Shown here piece by piece: positions 49,912 to 58,773 of a DNA stretch of 64,000 nt (the stretch's first letter is position 1; the number at the start of each line of letters is the position of its first letter). A program made the position numbers and the translations under genes. The DNA is from Sugiyamaella lignohabitans (taxonomy: Eukaryota; Ascomycota; Dipodascomycetes; Dipodascales; Trichomonascaceae): the NCBI RefSeq assembly GCF_001640025.1, contig NC_031672.1, forward strand, positions 4,278,001 to 4,342,000, given 5' to 3'. The notes below the pieces were generated by a model. The model was not told the DNA's origin. It saw only the letters and a list, made by a program, of their open reading frames with translations, and ran no database searches.

Positions 49912-52437
49912 GTTCTGGGGCTCCAATATCTGGAAAAGGTTAATACCCGATGTAACCGTCTGGGTTGAATCCAAATGACCTTGACTCCTACTCACCTCAA
50001 TTAAAAAATCGCGTTTGGTGCTGTCACCAGTTTACTATACTGGAGCTGCTAGTTGTGTTAGACCACGACAAGTCACTGATTCGATTGATTCGAGTTGGTT
50101 AAATAGCTGGTTGGGTTACTGAATCTGATATACCGAAGCCAGCTAACTGACTGGACTAGTGTAGAATCGAAGAAATTGAGGCGAATATTAGGTTGTAAAT
50201 GCTTAATAACAGTACTCAATGGCCTGTGTTATCACAGATCCAGTGTGGTAGTTCGTGGCGTATGAGTATGGTCAAGCAGTATCAGTTGAGATGTGATGTA
50301 TATAACGAGTAAATGAGAGCTACTAGAATCTGCGCGTGGTGTTGATTCATATACAAAACCCACTATCTCCCCATCAAGCCCACATGCCGGCTGCTATCTG
50401 TCTGCATATCAGGCCCCTTTTGTACAGATAACGATTAAACTAGGCTGCTGGCGCTGGTCGGTCTGCTTCTGGTTCTCATTCCGGCCACCGCACTACATCC
50501 GCCCCTGTAAACCTGCGAGCTAAAGTTGACTCCCATTGCCCTGTCGGGAAATCGGCTTGCTGCGATTGCTGCCGCTGGGCTTGCTTTCGGGCCGGTTGTT
50601 GGGCTGCTTGCCACCAGCCCCAGCGGGCTGGGGAAGGGGGAGGGGGGGCTTATGCCTCCGGCGTCTGGGGCTTCGCCCCAGACCCCTTGGCTCCTGCTTC
50701 GCAGGAGACTGCTGGGACCGTCGACGAGAACGACTCGAGCGTAGCGAGAGGAGCAGCGGGGTCTGGGGCGGAGCCCCAGCCGCCGGAGGCGCCAGCTCCC
50801 CGCGCCAGGTCCCCCCTCCCGAAGAGCCACAGCAACCCGTTTGCCGAGAAGCCTGTCTCGTGGCGTGTGTCTCGTGGTACCACCCCCACTTGTTGGTTCG
50901 GCTGCTGCTGCTGAGTCTGCTGCTGTTGGGTCGGCCGGGCTCGCTGTGAAGTCCCACCCCGGCTGGTTCGCTACAAGGGGGTGAGGGTGACTGGGCAACC
51001 GCTAACCGTTTGAGTCATTCTCCGCATTCAGTGTGCATGCACATTTACGCAATACAATGCCTGATAAGGCTACTGCCTAACCCACAACTGCCAGGGGTGT
51101 CAGTGTGGGTGTTGCGGCTAGACCACCGACTGGCCGCGGTTTCTGTTCTGGCTCACTGACTGGTCTATGTTTTGGAAGGCACTGAACTGGAAGGAATAGG
51201 GGGGGTTCTTGTTTGTGACGCCCTGTTCGATGTGTGGAGCTCGGGTCGTGTTTGCTGGATAGCATTACTCCTCTGGTAGCACCCTAAAAGGCCCTAACAT
51301 CGACGGTGCAGCTGATAAGACAGTTCTGACGGGATGTTATGCAGGCATTAATGGACGCAATGAGGGGTCAATATGTGGTGGTTACGCCATAACATTACCA
51401 ATTGCTTATTACCACTAGCTTCTTTTGATATACAGGTCAATTATTTTGTTGTCAAAGCAAGCTACATCGCTTTATCGACTGCACTCACGCGACAAGACCC
51501 CTAGCTTTTTGCTAATTGTGTTTTTGAATTGACGGCTTATTTCACTAGACTTTGTCCGCCACTTTTCTGTCTTTGAGCAATAGATAGCCCAGTTTATAGT
51601 GGCAACCGTGCGTTTGTTCTGTTTTATAGTTTATAGTTTCTGTGTGGTGTGCTGATTGTCCGTCTGTCTGCTTGGTAACTATACGGGTACGTATTACATC
51701 GCGATCAGAACGACCCAAACGAGCATTTGTGGCGCAAACCAACAACTGTGATTTTTTTATTCTCTGTTTTTTGTCCCTTTGACTATTAATAATTTTGTGT
51801 GAAGAAGAACCCACAAAAATTGGAACAAGGCTGTTTCGCTAACATCGTATAGAAACACCTCATTTGATCGGTCAACTATTGATAACCTACTGCCAAGAAG
51901 ATCAGGTAGATATCGCCGTGAAACTGGTGCAGTGCGATCCACTTTTTTGACGCAAGACTTAACGCACTTCACCCAAAAGTCATGGACAATAGAACTCTGA
52001 AACAATTGACCGTTGATCGAGAGTAGAAATAGATATAAGAGCTGCCCATCTGGAGCTGCCTGTCAGAGCTGTCCAGAGTTGACTACTGGAGAAGAGATAA
52101 CGCACCCGGTATCGTGTATTCTCGATTTATCTTTTGATCTGATATCTGATCTGATATCTAAACTCTACTGTTTCATTCCTTCTACTTGCCTAGTGTCTCA
52201 AGGCTTGAGGTTTTTTTTTCCTTCTGTCTCTTTGTTTGACTCTCTATTTACAAACTGATTCGGTTCCATCCTCTTTCTTGTTACTTTTTATTATCATTGT
52301 TTCTTCTATTCTATTCATATCAAATTCGTTCAAGCTCACTTCGGTGCTCTTTGTGTGAACATTAGACCCCACTTTACCCATTGTTGCCGACCACATCTCA
52401 GAGCATTCATATCTGATTGATTGCTGTACTATACAAC
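49912..52437. other. Long divergent intergenic region with GC element F
   Basis: A 2.5-kb region between divergent genes. A possible leader intron lies at 49930-49995 on the minus strand, and a TCTAACACAACTAG branch/acceptor-like site near 50049-50062 hints at a further leader intron. GC element F is at 50654-50790. A long pyrimidine-rich stretch (52200-52330) and a repeated TGATCTGATATC (near 52136-52160) precede the septin-like gene. Open frames across the element are repeat artefacts. Confidence 0.5.
50654..50790 (+). repeat. GC foldback element, copy F
   Basis: 137 bp, the best-preserved complete copy in C orientation. The ends are GCCTCCGGCGTCTGGGGCTT and GAGCCCCAGCCGCCGGAGGC; the centre has CTCCTGCTTCGCAGGAG, GGGACCGTCGACG and CGACTCGAGCGTAGCGAGAG. 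Confidence 0.92.
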
Positions 52438-54909
52438 ATGAGTGGTCCGTCTCGTTTCTTCCTTAGCTCAAAGCCTCCTCCAGGCTCCCCTGTACAGCCC
52501 CAGTCGACTGGGATTGTCGACGGGGTATGTCTTTCCGACAGCTCCAGTGGGTTATATAGTCCAGGTTCACCAAATCCAAACACACCATATTTGCACAGAA
52601 ATGCTGGCGCCATTCCTCCAGATTCCACCCAACTTTCATCAGCAAGTACATCTGATGATGAATCAGTTTCGAGTTGGCCACTCTCTCGCCCTCCATCCCT
52701 CTCTCAATTCGAAATGGATGAGATGCCGGCTGTTACAGCTGCAGCTGCTGATTTTGTCATTCCACGAGGGTTGAATCCAGACCAGTCTTTCGAGTTTGCT
52801 TTTAATGGGCCAGCTGGTGCTGGGTCGGCCGCTGATAGTGCTCCCCGTGTTGGCGGGGATAGATTTACTATTGACGCCTTTGGTGACTTGATTGGTGTAA
52901 ATGCTAGTACCAGTGCTAGCAGTGCCCATGAGACTCATGGTTCCTATCAACGTCATGACTCGTCTTCAACTTCATCCACCCTTCCCCAACTTGTCATGCC
53001 TCGAGTGGCTCTTCCAGGTCGTAAGCCATTTACAACAATTGGCTTGAGTCTTGGAAAGCTTAAAGTTCTTGTCGCAGGGGATTCTGGCATCGGCAAAACT
53101 GAACTCATTAAAGCCATTCTCGAGTCGTCTAAGCATATTGTCCATGTTGATGAGCCCACAAGGTACAAGCATCCAAGAGAAGATGAGTCGTCTGCTGGTA
53201 CAATCGGGTTAGAAGAAACTATCAATACTCTGGGCGCTTCATCTGCCAACAATGGGGCCGGTCCTCTTACCGCATCTGGGGGTCCAATTTCAAAGTCCAC
53301 TTCTTCTGCCAATCATACACACTCACCTTCTATTGTAGAAATATCTGCTTCTACCAAACCATATTCATTATATCTCATAGCTCATCACGAGAAGAAGGTC
53401 AGTACTAGAAAACCATCTCAAGATGATAGCAGCGACAGCGACGTTCTCTTCGACCTGAATGACATGAGACCACAAAATGCAAGACGGCCAAGCCTTATTC
53501 ACTCTTTGGAGTCTACAACGTCTGCTAATGGAGCTCTTAGCCGCAATATTGGTTTTGTTGACACACCTGGATACGGTCAATACAGTGATACCACGACTTG
53601 TATTCAAAATGTCCTTTCATACCTCGATGGCCAGTTTAGAGAAACTGCTAATACTGTCAATGTTTCGAGCCCTCAAGTAACAAATCTTCTTACATCAGCA
53701 TCTTCTCTAACTGAATTTTCTCATGTTGATGTATGTTTCTATCTCATCCTTGACCGTATCAAGCCAGTTGATATCAATTATATCTCACAACTTTCGAGAT
53801 ATGCACCAGTCATACCGCTTATTTCCAAATCTGATCAACTCCAACCAGATGACATTATTGACTTGAAGGTGAGTATTTTAAAGGAACTCAAAGCTTCAAA
53901 CGTCAGTCCATTTTTATTCGACACACCAATCGATGATGCTATAGCATATGGCGACCAGTTGATCAGAGAACGAAAAGAAAGGCGTGGCTCAGGAAGCAGC
54001 ATTATTACATCTACTGCTGACGAATCTAAAACAGATTCGGCAGAATCAGTTCACCCTCTTCTCATGCCGTGTACTGTATCAAGTAATCGGAATCTGGATT
54101 CCGAAATGCTTGCCAGCGTCATGATGGAGCCCGACTATACGATTGAGTTGGTGAATTCCGAACTTAAGCACCTCTGTCGATATATATTCTCTGAGCATGG
54201 TTCTGCTTGGCTACGCTTCATTACAGCCAAGAAGTTTGTTGAATGGATTTCAACTGTACAAGTATCCAATTCTCTGCATAGTCATAAGTTCCTGCGACAA
54301 GCAAGCTCACTTAATCGACCAGGCTATTCTGAGAACCAGTATCAGCAACTCGTTCCATATGCCACTAACACTGACAAGGGTCCTACCGGGCTTGAAATCT
54401 TACCAGAGTACTTTTCTTCATCACCGGGGAGCCGTGCACAGCTATATAATGCTCGATGGGCCATGCAATTGGAACAGGTTTCTCGAACTGAAAACGTCAT
54501 TGCTGTGAGATCTCGACAAATGTACCGGTCTCGGAAACAAGAGCGGAACTCTACGTCAGCTAATACTAATGGCAACCACGACAACACCGGAGGAGTATCC
54601 CATAGGAAATCCGCAGGCCCGACTGCTGCCATGCTGCGTCCAGGACCGACATCGCCAACTCGGCCTGATGGAAATATTTCTGAGTCCATTTTCAATTGTG
54701 ATCCGTTGAGTCTCGACAAAATCATCAGCAGGGCGCTCAGATGTGCAGTTGGTGCTTTCACGCTGCTTTCCAGTGCTGGGCTTGTTACGTGGCTTTATAC
54801 CGCTTTTGCGACACCAGCTCCGGTCATTGCAGTCGAGCCTAAACCTGCAACCAATATCCTCGTAGCAACACTTAATTCACTAGGAGGTGGCTGGTCAGTG
54901 CTGGTATAG
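52438..54909 (+). CDS. Septin-like GTPase with C-terminal membrane segment
   Basis: An 823-residue protein. After a disordered Ser-rich N-terminus comes a septin-type G domain: P-loop GDSGIGKT at residues 214-221, G3 DTPGYG at 375-380, and PLISKSD at about 460-466 (septins usually have AKAD). Large Ser/Asn-rich inserts expand the domain. There is no C-terminal coiled coil; instead GAFTLLSSAGLVTWLYTAFA near the end forms a membrane segment. Canonical septins bind membranes by polybasic helices, so a membrane tail is unusual. It may belong to the divergent, non-filament septin-like group of fungi. The open frame begins at TTG; ATG 52438 is used. Confidence 0.72.
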   Translation: MSGPSRFFLSSKPPPGSPVQPQSTGIVDGVCLSDSSSGLYSPGSPNPNTPYLHRNAGAIPPDSTQLSSASTSDDESVSSWPLSRPPSLSQFEMDEMPAVTAAAADFVIPRGLNPDQSFEFAFNGPAGAGSAADSAPRVGGDRFTIDAFGDLIGVNASTSASSAHETHGSYQRHDSSSTSSTLPQLVMPRVALPGRKPFTTIGLSLGKLKVLVAGDSGIGKTELIKAILESSKHIVHVDEPTRYKHPREDESSAGTIGLEETINTLGASSANNGAGPLTASGGPISKSTSSANHTHSPSIVEISASTKPYSLYLIAHHEKKVSTRKPSQDDSSDSDVLFDLNDMRPQNARRPSLIHSLESTTSANGALSRNIGFVDTPGYGQYSDTTTCIQNVLSYLDGQFRETANTVNVSSPQVTNLLTSASSLTEFSHVDVCFYLILDRIKPVDINYISQLSRYAPVIPLISKSDQLQPDDIIDLKVSILKELKASNVSPFLFDTPIDDAIAYGDQLIRERKERRGSGSSIITSTADESKTDSAESVHPLLMPCTVSSNRNLDSEMLASVMMEPDYTIELVNSELKHLCRYIFSEHGSAWLRFITAKKFVEWISTVQVSNSLHSHKFLRQASSLNRPGYSENQYQQLVPYATNTDKGPTGLEILPEYFSSSPGSRAQLYNARWAMQLEQVSRTENVIAVRSRQMYRSRKQERNSTSANTNGNHDNTGGVSHRKSAGPTAAMLRPGPTSPTRPDGNISESIFNCDPLSLDKIISRALRCAVGAFTLLSSAGLVTWLYTAFATPAPVIAVEPKPATNILVATLNSLGGGWSVLV

Positions 54910-54960
54910 TTTTAGTTCGTTCCATAGTAATGCATTATCTATATACAATTGCGATTCCCC

Positions 54961-55020
54961 GAAGGGCTCCGCGAGGCGGAGCACAACGGGATCTGGGGTA
55001 GCACCCCAGCCGCCGGAGGC
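54961..55020. repeat. GC foldback element, half copy G
   Basis: A right half only: GGCTCCGCGAGGCGGAGC hairpin, then GGGATCTGGGG, then CACCCCAGCCGCCGGAGGC. It fills the gap between two convergent stop codons. Confidence 0.8.
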
Positions 55021-55037
55021 ACAATGGCCAAAACAAC

Positions 55038-56234
55038 TCATTTAAGAATAGCTACTTCGCAGTTTACAGAGTGTTTGACATCGTCGAGCAGGAAACCTTG
55101 TTCAGAACCAAGTCCAAAAACGTTCGCCAGGACAGTGTCCGGTTTGTAAGGTGCCAGAGTAGTATCGAGAGTCTCCATTACTGGGGCACACTCGAGAACA
55201 AAGGCTGTGGAGGATTGTGATTCGATATCTTTGATGGATCCAGTAAGCTCGGTCGTCTCGAGATATGATTGCGAGTCATTAATGGTCTTCGCAAAATAGA
55301 ATGTGATTTTGTCACCTGATGAGAGCTGTGCTCGTGGTTCAAGTACAAGCATAGCGGACCTTGGCGACCACTCTCCGCCACCACCGGCAATCACCTCGAA
55401 CCGATCTACGCTATTGGTCTTGCTTGAAAACACTTCAGCAAACACCTTTTTCGGAGTTGTCAGATCTCTAGTAGTTAAATTTTCGGGGTCCATCAGTTCT
55501 GGAGATGATTGCAAGAAATGAGCTGCTGATGTGTTGTCAATGGTTTTAATCATGTTGTCAACAGCACTAGTAATGGTCATTTGAGGACGAGCGATCTGGA
55601 CAAGTGGGCTTGTGAAAGCCTTCGACACTTTATCTGATCCACTCAAAGTGTGGAGTCTTAGCTTTAGTGAAGATAACAGTGGAGACGTGGTGTCATTCTC
55701 TCTGTATAGCATGGTAGTTTCGCTACCGGTATTGAAAATGGTATTTGCAGTTGGCAGGACCAATGAGGTTCCAGGCCGATGCACGGACCCACCAATCTCA
55801 ATTGAAAAAAATGATGACGATAGCGCCCAATTGACTCGACCCACTGTCACACCACGTTCGTTTCGAATTTGCGAGAGTCCGTCGGAAAGAGCACTGGCAT
55901 CGTCGATTACAGCTCGGCTGCCAAAAAAGCAGGCGGAAAATGCATTTCTTTGCGATGCAGGAGGAACAGCATCACAAGTCACACCAATTACTTGATCCCC
56001 ATTACTTTTATCAGCCACCAGATCAGGCAAAACTGGTGAAAGTTCTGGAGATACTGCTAAGATCAGCGAGCTGGGCTTGAATGGCAGCTGTTCTATATGC
56101 CGAGCGAGGTACGTCTGGAGAGGTTTTGTGGGGTTCACAACTGTAAATGCGCTTGAGGATATGAGTCTAGAGGCCACAGTTCGACCACCTGTAGGCCTTG
56201 CCCATCGAACTTGGCTGAGTTTCCGAGCTAGCAT
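55038..56234 (-). CDS. Predicted mitochondrial FIST-like domain protein
   Basis: A 398-residue protein. The N-terminus (MLARKLSQVRWARPTGGRTV) is basic, hydroxylated and lacks acidic residues, so a mitochondrial targeting sequence is likely. The remainder loosely fits the two-part FIST fold: SLILAVSPELSPVLPDLVAD and VIGVTCDAVPPASQRNAFSA for the N-part, SAMLVLEPRAQLSSGDKITF for the C-part, and a final NVFGLGSEQGFLLDDVKHSV. FIST domains are sensory, small-ligand-binding modules (F-box protein FBXO22 in animals). The family call is uncertain. Convergent with the septin-like gene, with the GC half-element between them. Confidence 0.5.
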   Translation of the reverse strand: MLARKLSQVRWARPTGGRTVASRLISSSAFTVVNPTKPLQTYLARHIEQLPFKPSSLILAVSPELSPVLPDLVADKSNGDQVIGVTCDAVPPASQRNAFSACFFGSRAVIDDASALSDGLSQIRNERGVTVGRVNWALSSSFFSIEIGGSVHRPGTSLVLPTANTIFNTGSETTMLYRENDTTSPLLSSLKLRLHTLSGSDKVSKAFTSPLVQIARPQMTITSAVDNMIKTIDNTSAAHFLQSSPELMDPENLTTRDLTTPKKVFAEVFSSKTNSVDRFEVIAGGGGEWSPRSAMLVLEPRAQLSSGDKITFYFAKTINDSQSYLETTELTGSIKDIESQSSTAFVLECAPVMETLDTTLAPYKPDTVLANVFGLGSEQGFLLDDVKHSVNCEVAILK

Positions 56235-57079
56235 TGCCCTTTAAATGTGTATTAACTAAGTGCTAGGTGATCAGATGTTGAAAAATGTGCGGCTCAGAGC
56301 TTGAGTTGTGCTTCTTAGAGATCGAAAGTATGTCCTCTAGAAAGTTTCGTAAAACTTATAGAGGCAAAAGTGACCAATAATTTACCCTCTAACACTTATA
56401 CAGTTCCCAATAGTCTTTTCTGAACATATGAACATCTACAACTTGGTAAACCAGATTCAAGATGAACCCTCGCTATATGCAGGTTCACGTATGATCTGCA
56501 CTCAGGGGTAACCGTCTTTCACCGAGAAGAGATTTGCCTCCGGCGGCTGGGGTTGCACCCCAGACCCCACTGCTCCTCTCACTTTTCTCGAGTCGTTATC
56601 TCGACTTCCCCAGAAATCTCCAGGAGCAGTAGCAGGAAGTTACAATATCCAAGTACTAAGTGCAACAAAATGTTCTGTCGGGCATGACGCTCATGCAATT
56701 GAATCTCCGGCCGCCAAATGGAGATGCCACTACGAAGCGAAGTAGTTGCATTTCAGTAAAGGTACAATGTGTTAATACGTAATCCCTCATATTTCATAGA
56801 GTATAAAGGCATTGTAAAGAGTTTAGTCAATATTTAATGACCATTCTCTACTCAATGGGCGCGATATAGAATGTCTTCTGTTATTAGCATACATGACAGT
56901 AAACGCACCATTTGTTTCTTCTTGCCGGGACAATCCGACAGTTGTAAATGAAAACTGTTCATTGGCCAATGCAATAAGCGGTCGAATTTGACGATTGCAG
57001 TAGTGAACTTTTCGGGCACTCTCTTCAATAGACTAACCTTTGTCGTGATCGAGTTCTAAAAGACCCTGTAGAAGTCATA
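56235..57079. promoter_or_regulatory. Divergent promoter region, FIST-like / QCR10
   Basis: An 845-bp region between divergent genes containing a diverged GC element half (56535-56635). The remaining sequence is AT-rich without recognisable genes. A CAATGGGCGCG block at 56853 and CATTGGCCAATG at 56958-56969 (a perfect CCAAT-type palindrome, a HAP-complex site candidate) are upstream of QCR10, which fits a respiratory gene. Confidence 0.5.
56535..56635. repeat. GC foldback element, decayed copy H
   Basis: The left end GCCTCCGGCGGCTGGGGTTG and ACCCCAGACCCC is intact; the middle (CTCCTCTCACTTTTCTCGAGTC) is diverged and the right end is lost. Confidence 0.65.
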
Positions 57080-57725
57080 ATGGTTTCCAAGGTATGTAAA
57101 TGGAGTGATGCTGATGAGAATCACTGGACCGTAATGATATATCGAATTTTCTAGGGACTGGCGCATCCAAGGACCTGGTCATCAACCGCGACACATGATG
57201 CCAGTTGCGAGCCTCTGTCATGTTGAGAATGCCTTTGGTTATACTAAGTAACCAATTTCTGATGGTTCTTGAACACGATTGTATACGTTATTTTTGCTTT
57301 GTACCCTTTGCTAACGTCTCTAGTCCTACATTAATACTCCCAAGTACAGCTCAGCTGCTTCTTTTGCTGGTTTCACCATCCCTAAGACTCTCAAGTGGTA
57401 AGTGAACCGAATTGCTTCATAAGATTATGAATCTTTGGTGCTTTGAAATGGAATTTTTGCTGGGATGCTCAATCTGCCAGCTCTTCGATAGTTAGCGTTT
57501 TAGCATTGAGATTTGCTTAGGCACATGATGCACATGATAAATGAATTGGCCAAACTAACTAAAGCTAGGACCCCTACTTTGGGTCTCTGGGGTAGCACTG
57601 CTCTTTTCGGTGTTGTTTTCTTCGCTGATTCTATTCCTATTCTCCGTAAGGGTGCTCTCTCCAAGCTTCCTGTCATTGGCGGCTACTACGATGATTCTAT
57701 TCACCCTGAGGACACTCCTTTCTAA
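57080..57725 (+). CDS. QCR10: Ubiquinol-cytochrome c reductase subunit 10 (three exons)
   Basis: Exons 57080-57091, 57324-57397 and 57569-57725 splice to an 80-residue protein, in frame throughout. Intron 1 (57092-57323, GTATGT, CTAACGTCTCTAG) is 232 nt and intron 2 (57398-57568, GTAAGT, CTAACTAAAGCTAG) is 171 nt. The product, a small single-span subunit of respiratory complex III in the inner mitochondrial membrane, matches yeast Qcr10: KWTPTLGLWGSTALFGVVFF is the hydrophobic span, followed by KLPVIGGYYDDSIHPEDTPF. The first exon encodes only MVSK, so the gene is missed by single-frame searches. A CCAAT palindrome upstream suggests HAP control. Confidence 0.88.
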
Positions 57726-58072
57726 GCTGTCTCTGCAAGCTTTTTCCTCTTCCAAGTGTAGAATTTACGTGCATTAACGATCCATAAAATAAATAATAGG
57801 CATGTGCCTGATAAATTGAATTATTTAGAATACTCATCCTCGGCAAGGTAACATATCATAAGAACCAGGTCAGTTACAGAGGCCTTGAAGGGTTTGTTTC
57901 CACCACTCACAGACACAATTATTTACGGCGGCTGGGGCTCTGCCCCAGACCCCGAGGCTCTCTCGCTAGGCCCGAGTCGGTTTCGCGGTTGAAGTGGACT
58001 CGAGAATTGAGAATTGGCTTCATGAATTGGTTTCCAGCCCAATTTTCAGCCGTGCAAATAAAATTTCACCAC
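57726..58072. other. Intergenic region after QCR10 with GC element I
   Basis: A 347-bp stretch with AT-rich 3' sequence and a half GC element (57925-57985). A TATAAATA box follows immediately at 58073-58080 and marks a new transcription unit. Confidence 0.5.
57925..57985. repeat. GC foldback element, half copy I
   Basis: ACGGCGGCTGGGGCTCTG, CCCCAGACCCCG, then CTCTCTCGCTAGGCCCGAGTCG. Only the left half is recognisable. Confidence 0.7.
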
Positions 58073-58773
58073 TATAAATACCTGTGATCCACTGGTAAAT
58101 TTCTTTCTTATACACTAACAACATGTAATTGTAAGTTTTGCAAACTCGTACTGAACATTGATCTGGCAATCTTTACTGATGACTTTTAACAAGTTGGGAA
58201 TCTCTCTGACAAACCACTGGAGATAACAGCATTTTACTTGAACACTGAACCATTAAGATTGACTAGTACTGGTTAGCTCTTTCAATCGGCTGAACAACAA
58301 CTAACTTTGTTAGAAGTAGATATAGAGGAGTAATTTGAATTCAAACCCACTAAAACAGCAATGCTGAAAGGAATTTGTAAGTAGAATTGAGACATGGCAT
58401 ACAGATAACACTGCTCAGCTTTCGCTATGATTCAAACGTTTCATGCACCACTCTCAGGCTACGGCCGGTGATGAGAAAACCAAACCTTCAGTCTTCAAAA
58501 TGAGCTAATTTTGTTGTTCAGTTTTCTGTATTGCTCTGTTGATAACTTCTTGTAGAAGTGATCGACTAACACATTATAGTTGCAGTGTTTAAACCCCTGA
58601 TATAATGTCAGTATTGTTCTCTGTCACTCTTCCATCCCAGAGCCGATCACCACAACGTTTACGTTGTTCCTGTGATACACTCTGGTGGTGCGAGAGAAAT
58701 GGGTCTGGAAGAAAATCCAGTCACCAGAGACAAAGCTCGTTGTATTTTTATAGACTATGTATATTCGTATAGT
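58073..58773 (+). ncRNA. Spliced, mostly non-coding transcript (probable snoRNA host gene)
   Basis: A TATAAATA box (58073-58080) is followed by two introns with this genome's full signals. Intron 1 is 58131-58313 (GTAAGT, CTAACTTTGTTAG) and intron 2 is 58377-58579 (GTAAGT, CTAACACATTATAG). The exons (about 58100-58130, 58314-58376, from 58580) encode almost nothing: ATG TAA at the first ATG, and only a 13-codon frame (from ATG 58361 across intron 2). That pattern fits a UTR-host gene whose purpose is its intronic RNA. Alternative: an unrecognised small protein, since a conserved-looking frame HHNVYVVPVIHSGGAREMG occurs at 58649-58705, but reaching it needs a non-standard donor. Confidence 0.45.
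58167..58261 (+). ncRNA. Box C/D snoRNA in intron 1 of the host transcript
   Basis: A terminal stem CAATCTT (58167-58173) pairs with AAGATTG (58255-58261). It encloses box C TGATGA (58177-58182), box D' CTGA (58206-58209) and box D CTGA (58245-58248). The guide before D' holds TGGGAATCTC (58195-58204), which is complementary over 10 nt to GAGATTCCCA in yeast 25S rRNA. The fifth base upstream of D' pairs with the A of GAGA, which from memory is A2220 of S. cerevisiae, a known 2'-O-methyl site. Box C has C instead of R at its first position. Confidence 0.6.

Noticed and set aside
50435..50998. A 187-codon minus-strand frame and matching plus-strand frames
   Set aside because: Same repeat-derived composition as other GC-element copies; no separate coding evidence.
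51545..52005. Minus-strand frames of 82-89 codons before the septin-like gene
   Set aside because: No recognisable features, and they lie in its pyrimidine-rich promoter and leader.
58377..58579. Second C/D snoRNA in host intron 2 (GTGATGA at 58468)
   Set aside because: A good C box but no CTGA box or terminal stem within the intron.
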